A stretch of DNA of 64,000 nucleotides from Monarcha castaneiventris obscurior (taxonomy: Eukaryota; Chordata; Aves; Passeriformes; Monarchidae): positions 5,632,501 through 5,696,500 of the forward strand of contig JAMPIT010000848.1 of assembly GCA_026261815.1 (NCBI GenBank), in the 5' to 3' direction. The notes below the pieces were generated by a model. It saw nothing but the letters and a program-made list of their open reading frames with translations, was not told where the DNA came from and searched no databases. This document shows positions 46,431 to 58,049 of this stretch, piece by piece; the first letter of the stretch is position 1; each line of letters opens with the position of its first letter. The translations under genes were made by a program, and so were the position numbers.

Positions 46431-47269
46431 TGAGGAAATGCTGCAGAGCAGAACTATCTTTGCAAAACAGCTGAAATTCCTAAATGGTGTTTCAGTGTTG
46501 CCTTCAAGAGTGATGGGGAAGGATGATGCACCCCTGAGGATGCAACCCCCAGAGGAGGGATTTGTGGATGTTCCTGAAATGCTGGCTCTTCCCTCAGGTA
46601 AGATACACACCTTTTACTCAGGGACCAAATTCTCTGGTGACACTGCTCAAAGCTGAGCCCCTTTCTTCACACCAACTATTTTGGTGCTTGCTGGGCTCCT
46701 CCCAGACCCACCTGCTCCTTTGGGACTTCCCTCAAGAGCTGACACCAGAGCAAGCAGCATTGCATGGGATGGAAGCCCAAGCTCTGTTTTTACAGATGGA
46801 TCCATTGGCTACAAAAAATATGTGGGTTTTGAGTGAAAGCTCAACCCAAAGGGCTTTAAAAAACAGGACTCACTGATGCCCCTGGGCTTGGGGAGGGTTG
46901 CACCATGGGAGGGTATCTCCATCTTCTGAGGACACCAAGCTGGAGTGGATCTGTCCCACTGTGCACGAAGGATTCTTTGTAAAACAAAGTGGAAAGAGGC
47001 ACGTTACATCCTTTTATCTGAATGACACTAGCTTAGGTAATAGTGTTTTACTCCCTGTGGTGCTAAGCAAGGCATAAACCCTTTGAGAATTGAAGTAATA
47101 GACATAAACCCTCCCCTCTCTTCTTCCCCCTGTGACTCCACTCTTCTCCACTCCTGTATTAATGGGTATTTTATATCTGGAAAGAATTCAAGAGCCTGTA
47201 GTAGGTAGTTAAACATCCAGATGTATCAGTAATAATTATGCTCAGCTTGGGGAGGCGAGGCACTTGAAT

Positions 47270-48130
47270 AACAGGCATGGTTTCCATGGATGGCTACAAG
47301 ATTATAAACATAAAATTTATAAGTGGAATGGGAACATTTGGTTTATTTTCTCTTCTCTTTACAATCACTGCAGTTTAAATTGAAAACAGTGAAGGGTAGC
47401 AGAGCCAGGCAACAACCTGAAGACTGTAAACAAAATAATTCATGTCTTACTGATGGGATATGGTCATATAATCAGTAAATTAATTTAGCCTACTCTAGTT
47501 TCACCATTAACTTTCTATTTTCTCATTTCAATGGCATTTCCCTGCCCAGTTTATGTCTCTCCTCAATACATATTGTGCTATAAACCAGAAGCAAATATCT
47601 TGAAGGGTAAATAAAGAGGTAACGAGTCTACAAAAAAGATGTTATTGAAGTACATTAACTTCTACTTACTATCTTTTAAAATTTTCTTCATCCAAGATTC
47701 ATTTTTACTATTCGATTCGTTTCCAATATAAAAGTAAAATGCCAAGATATTTGATTTTTACACTGTGTCCTTAGTACCTAACAGCACCAAATGTTTCCCT
47801 GGGACAAGACAAGTATTTATGACCTGGAAAGGAAGGAAAGGCTTGCAAGCCTGAGGGTATGAAATCAGGATGACTCAGAACAAGAGCTGGAAAATCACTT
47901 CAAAAGGTCTTCCTAGCCCTGACTTGGACAGTGGTTGATCTAAGCCATGGTCTGGTAAGAGAGGAACCAATAATTCATATTGATTTAAAGCCATCTTTGC
48001 TACAAAACAAAGCAGACACCTGATATCCATGTGCAAAACCTGTCTGTGCAATAGCGCATCTGTGAACGTGTGCAATTAGTGCAATTAGATGGCAATTTAT
48101 ATGTAAATGCCCATCCAGTCAAATGTGCCT
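47270..48130. promoter_or_regulatory. AT-rich single-copy block
   Basis: Long AT-rich stretch without transposon signature. It includes CAGTAAATTAATTTAGCC and a double GTGCAATTAG near 48070. It may be conserved non-coding or neutral. Confidence 0.18.
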
Positions 48131-49970
48131 TCACTTAATTTGTGAATGCACTGGAATATAATTTCAGAGGGGTTTTCTGCATTTTCAAAACCCGTCCCTT
48201 GATAACTGAGTGCAAGGATGCCACAGTGCAAACCGCAGGGCTCTGACGGGGTGAGGTGCCAGGACAGGGGTCTGTCCTGGGCAGTGCCACTCGCCTGGGC
48301 CGTGCCAGGGAAGCAGGAGCCAGCTCACAAGATTGGGTTGCACCCTGCATGAGAGAGAGCTGCTGCCTCATCTCCTGGAGGATCTCTCCCTGACTCCCAG
48401 CACTGAGGGACTGGAGCACCTCTGGCTGCTGCCTCAGTGCTGCTGTGTGTGAGCTCAGGGACGTTTCAGGAAGCCCATGGTGTGGGTATAACCCCCCGAT
48501 GGAAGTGTGATCTCCCATGAGCCAAAGCCTGGGGCAAATTTGGGCTCTGGTCTTGTACAAGAACAACAGTTGGGTGTTAAAGCTGGGAGCTTTGCACAGG
48601 GATGTGGCTCATTGGCCATGACTGTCATGAGAAAGATTAGGCTGTCACTCAAACCTTGGCTCTCACCCACTGTCCTCAGGGGAGCATCAATTCCTCTTTG
48701 GCAAAAAATCCCATGGTAACAGTTCTTTGTCTCCTTGACAGGCACCCGAGGACAGGAGGACCTCAACCTCTCCAGCTGCCAGAAAAGCACAACCTCTTCC
48801 TTCATCTCTGTCTTGAGCAGCTGGGGAATTTGGATGGGTGGGACCCGTAGGTCCATGAGAATTGACAATTGTCTCAGGTTACAGTGTAAGATGTAACCAA
48901 AATTGTGTATTCTATCACCATCTTCATGAGCTGCTGAAACCAGGTGGGGCAGGGCTCTTTATCTCTCCCATGACACATCCCTGAGAACTCCCTCCGGCCC
49001 ACAGCTCCTGCTAATGGGCCCCCGAGCCTCCCTGCATGGCCCATCAAATTCCATCATCCCCCTGGGAGATGCTGTGCCCAGGGGGAGGAACCCAGCATTC
49101 CCAGCTGGACACGAGCTGAGGTTTGGAACAGCACAGGCAGCCCTGAGCTGCTGGGTTCCCAGAGGACAAGAGCTCCATGAGCAGCACTGGAGCTGCAGAG
49201 GAGCACCAGAGCCTTCTGCAGGGTCCCAGCTCCAGCAGCAGCACATCCAGCACTGCAGCAGGGCTGCAGCCACCATTGCATGGGGCTGCTGCCAGCGCCC
49301 TGCCCGCAGGGTGTCAGCCTGTGTCCTGCCTCTGGCACTGTTTCTCTACTGCTGCATTTATTTTAATTCTCCTATTCAATTGTAGTTCTGACTTGGGCTC
49401 TCTCTTGGGTTTGCTCTCAAACCAGTACAGCAGTGCTTACCAAAAGTCTGTTGGATGAGGTAAATAAAGCACAACCTCTCCCCCCTGGCACAGGTTTAGA
49501 GGAGGCTGCTGAAGTCTGTGCTCACGGAGGGGACGAGCAGCAGTTGTGTGAGCACAATATGCAACATGCACATTCAGGTTTACCAAGAAGAGGATAAATT
49601 TTAACGGCAGGAATATTTTAACTGTTCAACATGTAAACAGGGCTCTGTGCTGATCTGATCAATGCTGCTTTGCAGACCACATTTGCCATGGTGCTATATA
49701 TAGTGTTCCTGGAGTTTTATTTAATAGGATGGTACATTTGATCCTAATGTGCCATCTCAGAAATAATGAAGCAGAAAAGATCTTTATCTTCTGTGAAAGT
49801 TGCAGTTATTGGCAGCCATTCAGAAAAAAAAATAAAAGTAATTGCACAATCTTTGGAGATATTGTATTGCTAACTGATTTCAGTGTGAAGCTTGGGTGGT
49901 TTTCATTCTGAGTTAATCAGGCAATGGACCATATATGTTGCAAATACATCACTTTCAGACACTCTCCACA

Positions 49971-50080
49971 TATTGACAAATACAATTGCTGGGGCTGCTG
50001 CCTGAACCAAAGCTTTCTGTATCTTTGGATCCTTCTTTTGGAGCAAAGTAAATAAATAAGCGAGCAGAAGAAGGAGGACT
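49971..50080 (-). repeat. 110-bp inverted duplicate, copy A
   Basis: Matches 51736-51845 in reverse complement at about 108 of 110 bases, without gaps. Landmarks on the plus strand are TGACAAATACAATTGCTGGG, AAAGCTTTCTGTATCTTTGG and AAGTAAATAAATAAGCGAGC. The edges are abrupt and no target-site duplication is seen. In the sense of the copy B frame, a TGA lies just upstream and one residue differs (A to V). Confidence 0.93.
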
Positions 50081-51735
50081 CTTCACAGTGTGCTAAAAGC
50101 ACTCCTCTTGCTGGAGCATGGCACCGTTTGCCATTCAGTTGCATTATTTTGGAGCAACTGATGCAGATGGCTCAGGAACTGGCGTGTTTGGGATTGCTCA
50201 ACGTGCTAAATATAAACCTGGGAGTGGAGACAGGGCCCTAAATTCAGCAGGACTCAGTGATGCAGTGATTACATTTTAGTGTTGCTACCTGTGGCACAGG
50301 ACCTGGACACCTTGTGAGGAGCCCTCAGCAGCCCCAAGGGGCGCAGGGGGAAGCAAAGAGCAAACCAGGAGCTGCTGAAGTGGCAGGGGAGAGGTGTGCA
50401 GGGTTAGCAGACCCCCTGAAGATGTGTCTCCACGACTCCAGGATCATGAAGGCTTCTCCACTGTGTGTTCAGGTCCATCCCCCAAGGATGGCACCTAAGC
50501 CATGGGGCTGTCTCCATGCTGAGAGGAGGAGGCAGCACCAAGGCCTCCAGCTGGGCAGTGAGTTTCCACTGCACCCTCAGTCTCAAGCTCAGGGAGCACG
50601 TGAGGGAAAATGCAAGGAATTTTAGGGTTTTGAGAAGCTATACTTTGAGTTTGTGCCCCAAAGTGCTACTGAAGCTGCTTGAAACCTTGTTGTGAATCTA
50701 GTTCCATAAAACCTTTGAACATCAGGCTTTCCTGAGGGCTGGGTGAGCTCACCCTTCCCTCCCCCGAGGACCTTCATTTTCCGAACAGCAGAAATTCAGG
50801 ATTCTGTACCCACATACACGTGAAATTAGGTACTGTGCACACAGTTGTGTGACAGATGTGGGCATGGAAAAGCAGGAGCACAACACCCCCAAGTGATTCC
50901 TAGCCCTGGAGTCCCAGAGGCAGCTATGGGGACAGCTGCCTTTGGGTCACACAACCAGCTGGGAAATAATCAGAGGTACCAGTGCGTGGATGGTTCCTTC
51001 ATTGCTGGCAGCAGCTGCAGAACCTCTTTCTCTTCTGCTTTCTGGCAGGGCTGCTTTTGCCACCATTCCTTCAGTGTGTGCTGGAACCTAGGAACATTAC
51101 CAGTAATTCATTGGAGAGACAGTGAACAGTGATTGCACAATAATACTTGTCACAAGAACACTTTCTCACAGGGCCATGGGTAGAAGGTCCATCAGTTTCC
51201 AACGATATTCCCTAAAAGATATTTGGAACCAACCTGGATCTGTTTGTCTACCTATAACTCAGTGGTGGGTCACTTCATATAGGTGTTACAAAATAATCTG
51301 GTTTGGAAAAGCTTTCTGAAAGTTTTCTGTGTCACTCACGACTCAGGACCCTCCTGACAGCTGGGTGAAGTTGCTCATGGGCATATCCAGTCAAGTTTTG
51401 AGAAGTTTCTAAGCACGGAGATCCTTGGGGTGTGTTCTCCATCACACACGCAACACACGTAATACAAAATCCTTGTTTGTTTGCACTTCCTGATTTACAC
51501 AGCACAGAATTCCACCAAGAATTTGGTCATTTGTGTTGGTTAGAGGCTTTGCTGATGTTGCAAAGCCTGTGGGAATAACCCTTCTCACAGAAACTGCCCA
51601 AAACAGCATCACAAAGGCCACACCTCCCCAGCATGCAGGAAGCCAAGCAAACACTGTGCAGTAACATCCTCGAAAGAGAGGGACAGCCAGCACTGGCACC
51701 ATGGGCAAGGGCCCAGCTCAGAACATTCTTCTTCC
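50081..51735. other. spacer between inverted duplicates
   Basis: 1655 bp of single-copy, mid-GC sequence with no recognised gene or repeat. With the two 110-bp arms it could form a long fold-back. Confidence 0.4.
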
Positions 51736-51845
51736 AGTCCTCCTTCTTCTGCTCGCTTATTTATTTACTTTGCTCCAAAAGAAGGATCCAAAGATACAGA
51801 AAGCTTTGGCTCAGGCAGCAGCCCCAGCAATTGTATTTGTCAATG
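51736..51845 (+). repeat. 110-bp inverted duplicate, copy B
   Basis: Plus-strand copy of the 110-bp unit. It lies within a 74-codon frame (51701-51925) that opens with an ATG in a strong initiation context (GGCACCATGGGC) and has one predicted membrane segment. CTTCTTCCAG directly at its left edge resembles a splice acceptor. I do not recognise the peptide, so it is not called as a gene. Confidence 0.93.
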
Positions 51846-52822
51846 AGGCCATGGCCTTCAGGGCAGGAATCTGCAGAGCCTTGTCCCTCCCCAGGCTCTA
51901 TCACAGCCTGGGAATGTGGGGATGATGCCTCTGCTTCTCTGTCTTTATAAAGGGTTCATCGTGAGCTGCAGGTTTTTCTGTGAGTAGCCATGCGCTGCAA
52001 TGGAGATAGAAAATCATTTGTTTTACAACGGAAACGGGATGTAATGAGAATGATGAGGACTGGACTATTTCTCAGCACCCTCCAGGGGATGAGTTTACCT
52101 CCCTGACTCTCTGCCTTGAAGGTATGTCCATCCAGGGATGCGAAAAATATCCTGAAATGAAAAATGATGTCTCACATGCTAAACTTTCTTGTATGATCAC
52201 ACCTCATGAACTGCTTGGTGTTCACAGCCCTGGACACTGGGTACCTGCACCCAGTATCCTCCAAGAAGGGGAGTTCAGGATGAGCAGGGAACTTATCCTC
52301 CACAGAGCTGGGAGGGGATGTCGCTCTCTACAGCCTGCTCCAGCTCTTCTGCCTTTGTGAGGGTGTTTCCTTGGAGTTTTGAGGCTCTGCTGGTTTGAAT
52401 CCTGTTACTGTGAAGATTTCCACAGGCTCAGTGATGTGTTCAGCATCTTCCCCCCTGTGCTTGGTCATGTAAATGTCAACGTGAATCATCGGGACAGAAG
52501 CAAGAGTATCGAAACTGCTGCATTTCCTGTCCCAGCAGTGACATTTAGAGCATTATTTAAGCCAGTGATGGTGATAGGGAGCACTCACAGGAGCTTATCA
52601 GAGGATCCAAATCACTTGTGAGGAGCCTCATCAGCAGATGTGTGGTAAAGGGCCCCAAATATAGAAAACCATGCCAAAACTGGAGGTGTTTCAGCCTCAT
52701 TCACAGCACACACATCTTCCCTGGGCTGTTCCTAGAGATCTCTCAGATTTCCCTGCCTCGGGCTGCCTCAGTGCTTTGGGACAGCTTGGCTGCACCTCTG
52801 AACACTTTGGGCTGCTCACGGA
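51846..52822. other. single-copy, nothing recognised
   Basis: No repeat family or gene is seen. Confidence 0.4.
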
Positions 52823-52946
52823 TGCTCCATCCCTGGAAGTGTTCAAGGCCAGGTTGGATGGGGCTTGGAGCACCCTGGGATAGGGAGGTTGGACTGAATG
52901 CTCTTTAAAGTCCCTTCCCACCCAATCCATTCTGGGATTCTCTGAT
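52823..52946 (+). repeat. CR1 LINE, 3'-end fragment
   Basis: GCTCCATCCCTGGAAGTGTT, 'caaggccaggttggatggggcttgg', a short 'gggatagggaggttgga' form of the CATGG region, GCTCTTTAAAGTCCCTTCCC and CATTCTGGGATTCTCTG. It lacks 'tgcccatggcag', which marks a different subtype from its neighbours. Confidence 0.92.
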
Positions 52947-55900
52947 TTTGTGGACAACTTCATGAATGCTTGTGGAGGGTGGGTAGAAGCCACCCTTTTC
53001 ACTGTACTCTCATCCCAAAGGCTCCAGACACCACCTCCAGCACAGCCCAGCCTCAATCCACACTCCCCAGCACCGAGGTGTGCAGGGATTCCTCTAGAAT
53101 CCTTGATTTTTCATTGGGAGAACATTTGTCCCAGTTAATCCACATACTTAGCAGGAAGGGTGCTGCTCAGCTGGTAGAGTTATTTCCCATTTTCCTTGAG
53201 TGAATTATGTACAGGAGCCTCTGTGCTCCTACTCCCTGATTCCAGCACTCAAGCTTTGATTGCCATCTCAGTGGTCCCAGTGAAACCTGTTTTTCAGGGA
53301 TTTATTATAAAAAACAGTGAAATTCCCTTTGGGGCAGTAGCTCGGCAAACACTTAATCAACACAAAGATGGGAGCTAAGCTCTAAATGATCCATTTTCAA
53401 TCAGCTTCTCCCTCAGATACACTCCTGCTTCCAAGATTTAAATGAAGAAAGACTTTTTAGGGAAACTAAATTAAAAATAAAAAATCCTCCCTCCAGCCCC
53501 CATGCTGGCAATTATTTCTTCCATCCTAAAAAAAACTGGTACAGACGCTCACTGGAGCGAACTGATCTGAGCAACACAGTCTAAAATCAGTAAAAGCCCC
53601 CTTAGGCAATATCTTTTAGGTTCGCTATTTTCTTCTCTGAAACTTCTCGCTGTGATTTGTGGCGAAGGAATCTTTCTCTATTTTTAATCACCTTCATCAT
53701 CATCCCTGCTCTCTCCTCCTCCTCCTGGCTCCCTCCTGGGAGCTGCCCGGCTGTCTGTCTGTCGGTCACGTTTGGAAGAGTGACAGATTGCCAGTTGGAA
53801 GGGAGGCACAGTCTGGGAGTGCAGTCTTTAGCTGATAATAACTATTTCATCAACATCAGTTCTCCTGTTTTACAAAGCGCAATTCATAAAAAGAAAACCC
53901 TCTCGGAGGTTCTCACAATACATAAAAGCATATAAATAAAATATAAATGAAGAAAACAAGACACATTAATTACATACAGCAGAACAGGCTCATCTAAAAA
54001 GCTTGCTTGTCAGTTTTGATCTCAAGTTTGCTGGTGATATACTGCTTTTTATGGCTGGTGGAGGAGAGCTGGAGAATAATCCTACCCGGAGATGAAAGGC
54101 CAGTGTGGCTGGAGCCTGGACAACAGGGCCACACACAGGCCCTGGGGTTGGGTGGACAAGAGATCCAAGGGGAACAGAACTTAACACACTGAACTGCAGA
54201 GGGTGAAAAATCACGGGTCCGTTTCAAGGCGGGATGAAGACTTTGGAAATTTGATGGGGTCTGAGCACAAAGGAGGCACGAAGCAGGGGAGGTGGGCACA
54301 TCCCCAGCCCACCCAAAGCTGATGAGCCGCCTTTGTGTGCACGATGAAGAATGTCGGGAAGGGACCCCGAGTTTAATTAAGCCTGGGAACATTCATGTGT
54401 GTATGAATCAATGTCTCCATGAGGCAGTGGGGGGAAGTGCTGACGAGAGCCGCGGGGGCCAGCAATAATTCATAAGCGGCACAAAATGAAGCTGGTCATG
54501 CAATTGATACAGAGGCACAGCACGTGTTTGCTCCAGGAGAACACCACGCCAAGGGTGGGGAAAGCAGGGCTGCAAAACTGCAACCCTAAACACTCCTGGG
54601 GGCTCTTCCCCAGCTCCAGCCCTGGGTGCTGGGATGGGCTGTGTCTGCAAAAGGTTGTGGGAAGTGGGTGGCTAAAGACAGAGTTAAACCAGTAAGAGGG
54701 ACCAAAGTTTAACAGAGTGGAGTCCCAGGGCAGAGAACGCACTCTAGCCAGTGCCACAACTCTTGGGGTTATAGGAGAAGAATCCACAAGGTCACTGCTG
54801 TCTTGTTTTTGTGCCATGGGACTGAAGGAACACCCTGATGGGGCTACTTTGGAATGAGAGCTCTCAGCCAGGAGGGCTTGAAGACTGTCTGGGTAAAAAA
54901 TGTTTGGCCAAGCAGGGAGAAATGCCATGGGGCAGATCTGGACTAGGGAGTCAACGAAGTGCAGACTTGACACGATTTCTTTCACAGCAAGACAAAACCT
55001 GTTCTAAAAGTCTTGGGTGCCAGCAACATTTGGAAAGTTCTTACAGCATGCAGAGAGGCCTTTGAAAAACGTTGTGCCGTCATTTCTAAACCTTGCGTGC
55101 TGGCCCAGAAATTCAGCTGCTCGTGCTTTGTGAGGGCAGGCCCAGAGGCTATCGCTGTGCCTATCAGTATGTGAGGGACATGTGGATAAACATATGATCA
55201 AATGAGTGTCACAGCTCCCTGGTGCCGTGCCAGGCAGCATCTGTGTCAGCTGCTGGCAGGGACTTCTGCAAACTTGCGTCTCTCTGCATCCCGGAGTTTA
55301 TCAAAGATCACACAGCAGCCAGCAGCCTCTCGCAGCTGAAAGACCAAATAAATCTGTGCCTTGTCTCCCAAGGTCTTTCCTCGGGTACTCTTATCTGTGC
55401 CAAGAGGAGCAGGGATGTGGGAGGGCGGTGGGTTCACACACACTGTCTGCACCCCCCGGGCCGCCCCTCTCGAGGGCATGGAGATGGTGGAGATGCCTGG
55501 CAAGGGCTGGGGAGGCAGCACAAGGCTCTGCTTCTCCCTGACAGCCAGGGGAGCCTCTGGGAGGGAGTTTTCCATGTAGGAGTGGGATGGATTATTGCTG
55601 GAATGAAGGGACTGTGGGCAGGCATTGCCCTACAACTGCTAAGTGCAGGCTCAGTGCTGGTTTGGCTTCATTCTTCTGGGTGTTCAGGATGTGACCACCC
55701 TGTTCATGGAGCTGGCAGGTGGATTTAGTGTATTTTCTCTCAACATTAACACTGCAGTGTTGGCAGCCCCACTGGGGAGCAGTTTTAGAGAAAGCCTAAT
55801 TTTGGGTGAAAAAATTGCAGGCATCTGAAAACACGGAATGCATTCAGGCTCATTATGGTTATGTAACCATCTTCAAACTTTGAAAAAATATGAAACACAT

Positions 55901-56274
55901 CCCTTTCATGATTTGAAGTTAATGTAGTTTTATTGAAAACATTGTAAAAAGAAATGAAGAAAGCTTTGAAATGTACAGATCTATTTTGGGAAAAAAAAAA
56001 AACATTTTGTTTTCCCCACAAAGCTTTTTTTCCTGATACTTTCTGTTTGCAGTACCACTGGGTGGTTTAGATCATGGATCCCTGTGCCATGAAACAAGGT
56101 CTGCTGGCACAGGGACTTTCTGGCTGTTCAGGATGTCGGTGGGGAGGGACCTGCAAGGCTGGTGCAGCTGTGGAAGGACATGGTCGATGTACTGATGGCT
56201 GTGGGTGTCTGTGCTGGGCCACCAGGAGCCAAAGTTGGGCAGCGCCTGTTCACTGGGGTCCCCAACAGAGGAAA
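52947..56274. other. single-copy non-coding stretch
   Basis: AT-rich, CpG-retaining block at 53380-53990. GC-rich elsewhere. An A-run is at about 55991-56002. No gene is recognised; the 171-codon minus-strand frame at 54470-54985 has no domain. Confidence 0.4.
53380..53990. promoter_or_regulatory. candidate conserved non-coding block
   Basis: Single-copy sequence with CpGs (CACTGGAGCGAACTGATC, TTCTCGCTGTG, GTCGGTCACG) and AT-rich motifs (TTTTTAATCACC, GCTGATAATAAC, ACACATTAATTACATAC). A (TCC)n/(TCATC)n pyrimidine run is at about 53693-53735. Function is inferred only. Confidence 0.27.
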
Positions 56275-56758
56275 GACATGAACCCACTGGAGTGAGTCCA
56301 GAAGGGGCCATAAATATGACCCAAGGGCTGGAGAACCACTGCTATGGAGACAAGATGGGAGAGCTGGGGGTGTTCAGCCTGGAGAGGAAAAGGCTCTGGG
56401 GAAACCTCGGAGCCCCTTCCAGTGCCTACAGGGGCTCCAAGAGAGCTGGAGAGGGGCTTGGGACAAGGGATGGAGTGACAGTCAAGGAGTCATGGCTTTA
56501 CACTGCCAGAGGGCAGGGTGAGGTTGGATATTAAGAAGAAATTGTTCCCTGTGAAGGTGGGCAGCCCCTGACACAGGGTGCCCAGAGAAGCTGTGGCTGC
56601 CCCTGGATCCCTGGCAGTGTCCAAGGCCAGGTCAGATGGGGCTTGGAGCAGCCTGGGCTAGTGGAAGGTGTCCCTGCCCATGGCAGGGAGTTGGAACTGG
56701 ATGATCTTTAAGATTCCTTCCCACACAAACCTCTCTGTGATCCAGTGATTCTGTGATC
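56275..56758 (+). repeat. CR1 LINE, longest copy (about 480 bp)
   Basis: Starts with the 'gagtgagtccagaaggggcc' segment that follows the CR1 coding region. It continues through TTCAGCCTGGAGAGGAAAAG, 'ccccttccagtgcc', TTGGATATTAAGAAGAAATT, GTTCCCTGTGAAGGTGGGCA and the complete 3' block to CTCTGTGATCCAGTGATTCT. There is no RT reading frame, so only the 3' UTR is present. Upstream sequence (56065-56274) may be more of the same element but is too diverged to assign. Confidence 0.93.
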
Positions 56759-57610
56759 AGCTGCTTTTACTTTCCCAATGTCCCAAAATCTCTGCTCTGA
56801 AGGACAAGGCCAAGATGGGAAGCTCAGCTGAGCTGGGGATGGCACAAGCAAGCCCGGGCCAGCAGCAGTCCCCAGCTGGGCTGCATGTGGCAAAAGCTTG
56901 TTTAAATGATGTTAAACTACTGCTGGTTTGAGAAACCCCTCTGGGTCTCAGGTTGTGAAGTGCAAAGGCTCCCTCAGCACTAACTGCTGTCAAATATTAA
57001 TGCAGTTCCCCTTCCAGCTCTTGTTCACAACAAATTTTCACTGCAGCAGGAAATGTTGCTACCCACAGCTAGTCTGAATAGCAAAAATGTGGGATTAATT
57101 GACAGCTGTAAGACTAAACAAGGAGGCTCCTAACTAAGATATCTTTCCCTGCCAGGGAAGATGCCGTCAGTCCTGGCACGAACAGCAGTGAGGGGCAGGG
57201 AAGATGCCTCCAAGGAGGCCTTCAGTGGGATGGAAAGGAGGGTTCTGTTAAAAAATCCCATGGCCTCTTGACAAAACTTAACCTCTCCTGCCTGGGTCAG
57301 AGGTGACAAGACACGTGCCCAGTGTTGGATGAGCCAGTGATCCCCACACTGCTGCCACCAAGCCCATAGAGCTCACTGCAGCATCTTCTCCCTCCCACCT
57401 GTCCCTTCTGCTCCTCCTGCCTCCCACAGAGGTTGCCCTGAAAAGCGCTGGGCTGCAGGGAGCATGAAGAGCTGATCGAGACAAATCCCAGGGTTACTCT
57501 TGTTCCTGCATATCCCAAACCTTGTCCTGGTCTGTTATCCCTCTGCCTTGGCAGTCTGGTCTTGTTCTCCAGCCCAGGCACTGAGCCAGGCAAGGTGGTT
57601 GGGCAAGTAA
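56759..57610. other. single-copy, nothing recognised
   Basis: Stretch between a CR1 and the second solo LTR. No gene is seen. Confidence 0.4.
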
Positions 57611-57673
57611 TGATGCCTTAAGAGGCCACCTAAAACCAGAGACTAGACAGGAGTCAGGGAAAAAAGGTTGGTA

Positions 57674-57679
57674 TTTATT
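57674..57679 (-). terminator. LTR polyadenylation signal
   Basis: AATAAA on the minus strand in CAAATAAATACC, at the same place as in the first LTR copy. Confidence 0.6.
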
Positions 57680-57768
57680 TGAAAGGCCTTCAAAGGTACC
57701 CCTGGGGAGTCAAAGGCTATTGCCAAGATGGGCCCCAAGATGGACAACAGGTCACAAGTTCTTCACAC

Positions 57769-57775
57769 TTTTATA
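57769..57775 (-). promoter_or_regulatory. LTR TATA box
   Basis: TATAAAA on the minus strand inside CCTATAAAAGTGTG, 90 bp upstream of the polyadenylation signal. Confidence 0.6.
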
Positions 57776-58049
57776 GGTTTGGTTCATTTGCATATCAGGG
57801 TTAATTCTCCAATTAAAGCCCCAGTTTAATGATGTAATTCCCCTCAGCTTGCCCCCCCTTTCAGAGGCTTTTGGTTTACACATTTTGGGCCTAGAAGAGC
57901 CTGGCTGTCCTTGAAGGCAAAGCCTGGAGAGGCTTTGTTGTGTCTGCCCAGCACGAGAGAGCAGAAATTCCAGGCTACAAGGAACTTCAGAGTTACACAC
58001 TGGGCAGTGCAGGATTTGAAAAATATAAAAGTTAAAACCTAAGGCATCA

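Larger units (their letters stand above)
42771..49970. other. single-copy non-coding stretch (about 7.2 kb)
   Basis: The longest CR1-free interval. A 20-T run is at 43663-43682, a short (ATC)n at about 44517-44529, and AT-rich blocks are at 45830-46450, 47270-48130 and 49560-49920. At 48071-48091 the word GCAATTAG is tandemly repeated. Longer frames (198 and 224 codons at 43632-44458) overlap each other in different frames, have no domain and are not called. Confidence 0.4.
57611..58049 (-). mobile_element. solo LTR, endogenous retrovirus (copy 2)
   Basis: 439 bp, same family and orientation as 38936-39374. The 10-bp terminal inverted repeat TGATGCCTTA...TAAGGCATCA is perfect. The flanks GTAA (57607-57610) and GCAA (58050-58053) fit a 4-bp target duplication with one transition. 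TATAAAA (57769-57775, minus) and AATAAA (57674-57679, minus) are conserved. The 173 bp at 57877-58049 differ from copy 1 at a single base; the remainder differs at about 15% of positions plus small indels. No internal proviral sequence is present. Confidence 0.92.

Noticed and set aside
38936..58049. One provirus bounded by the two similar LTRs
   Set aside because: The separation is too large for a provirus, the 4-bp flanks differ, no gag/pol/env is present between them, and the interval is single-copy DNA with CR1 pieces.
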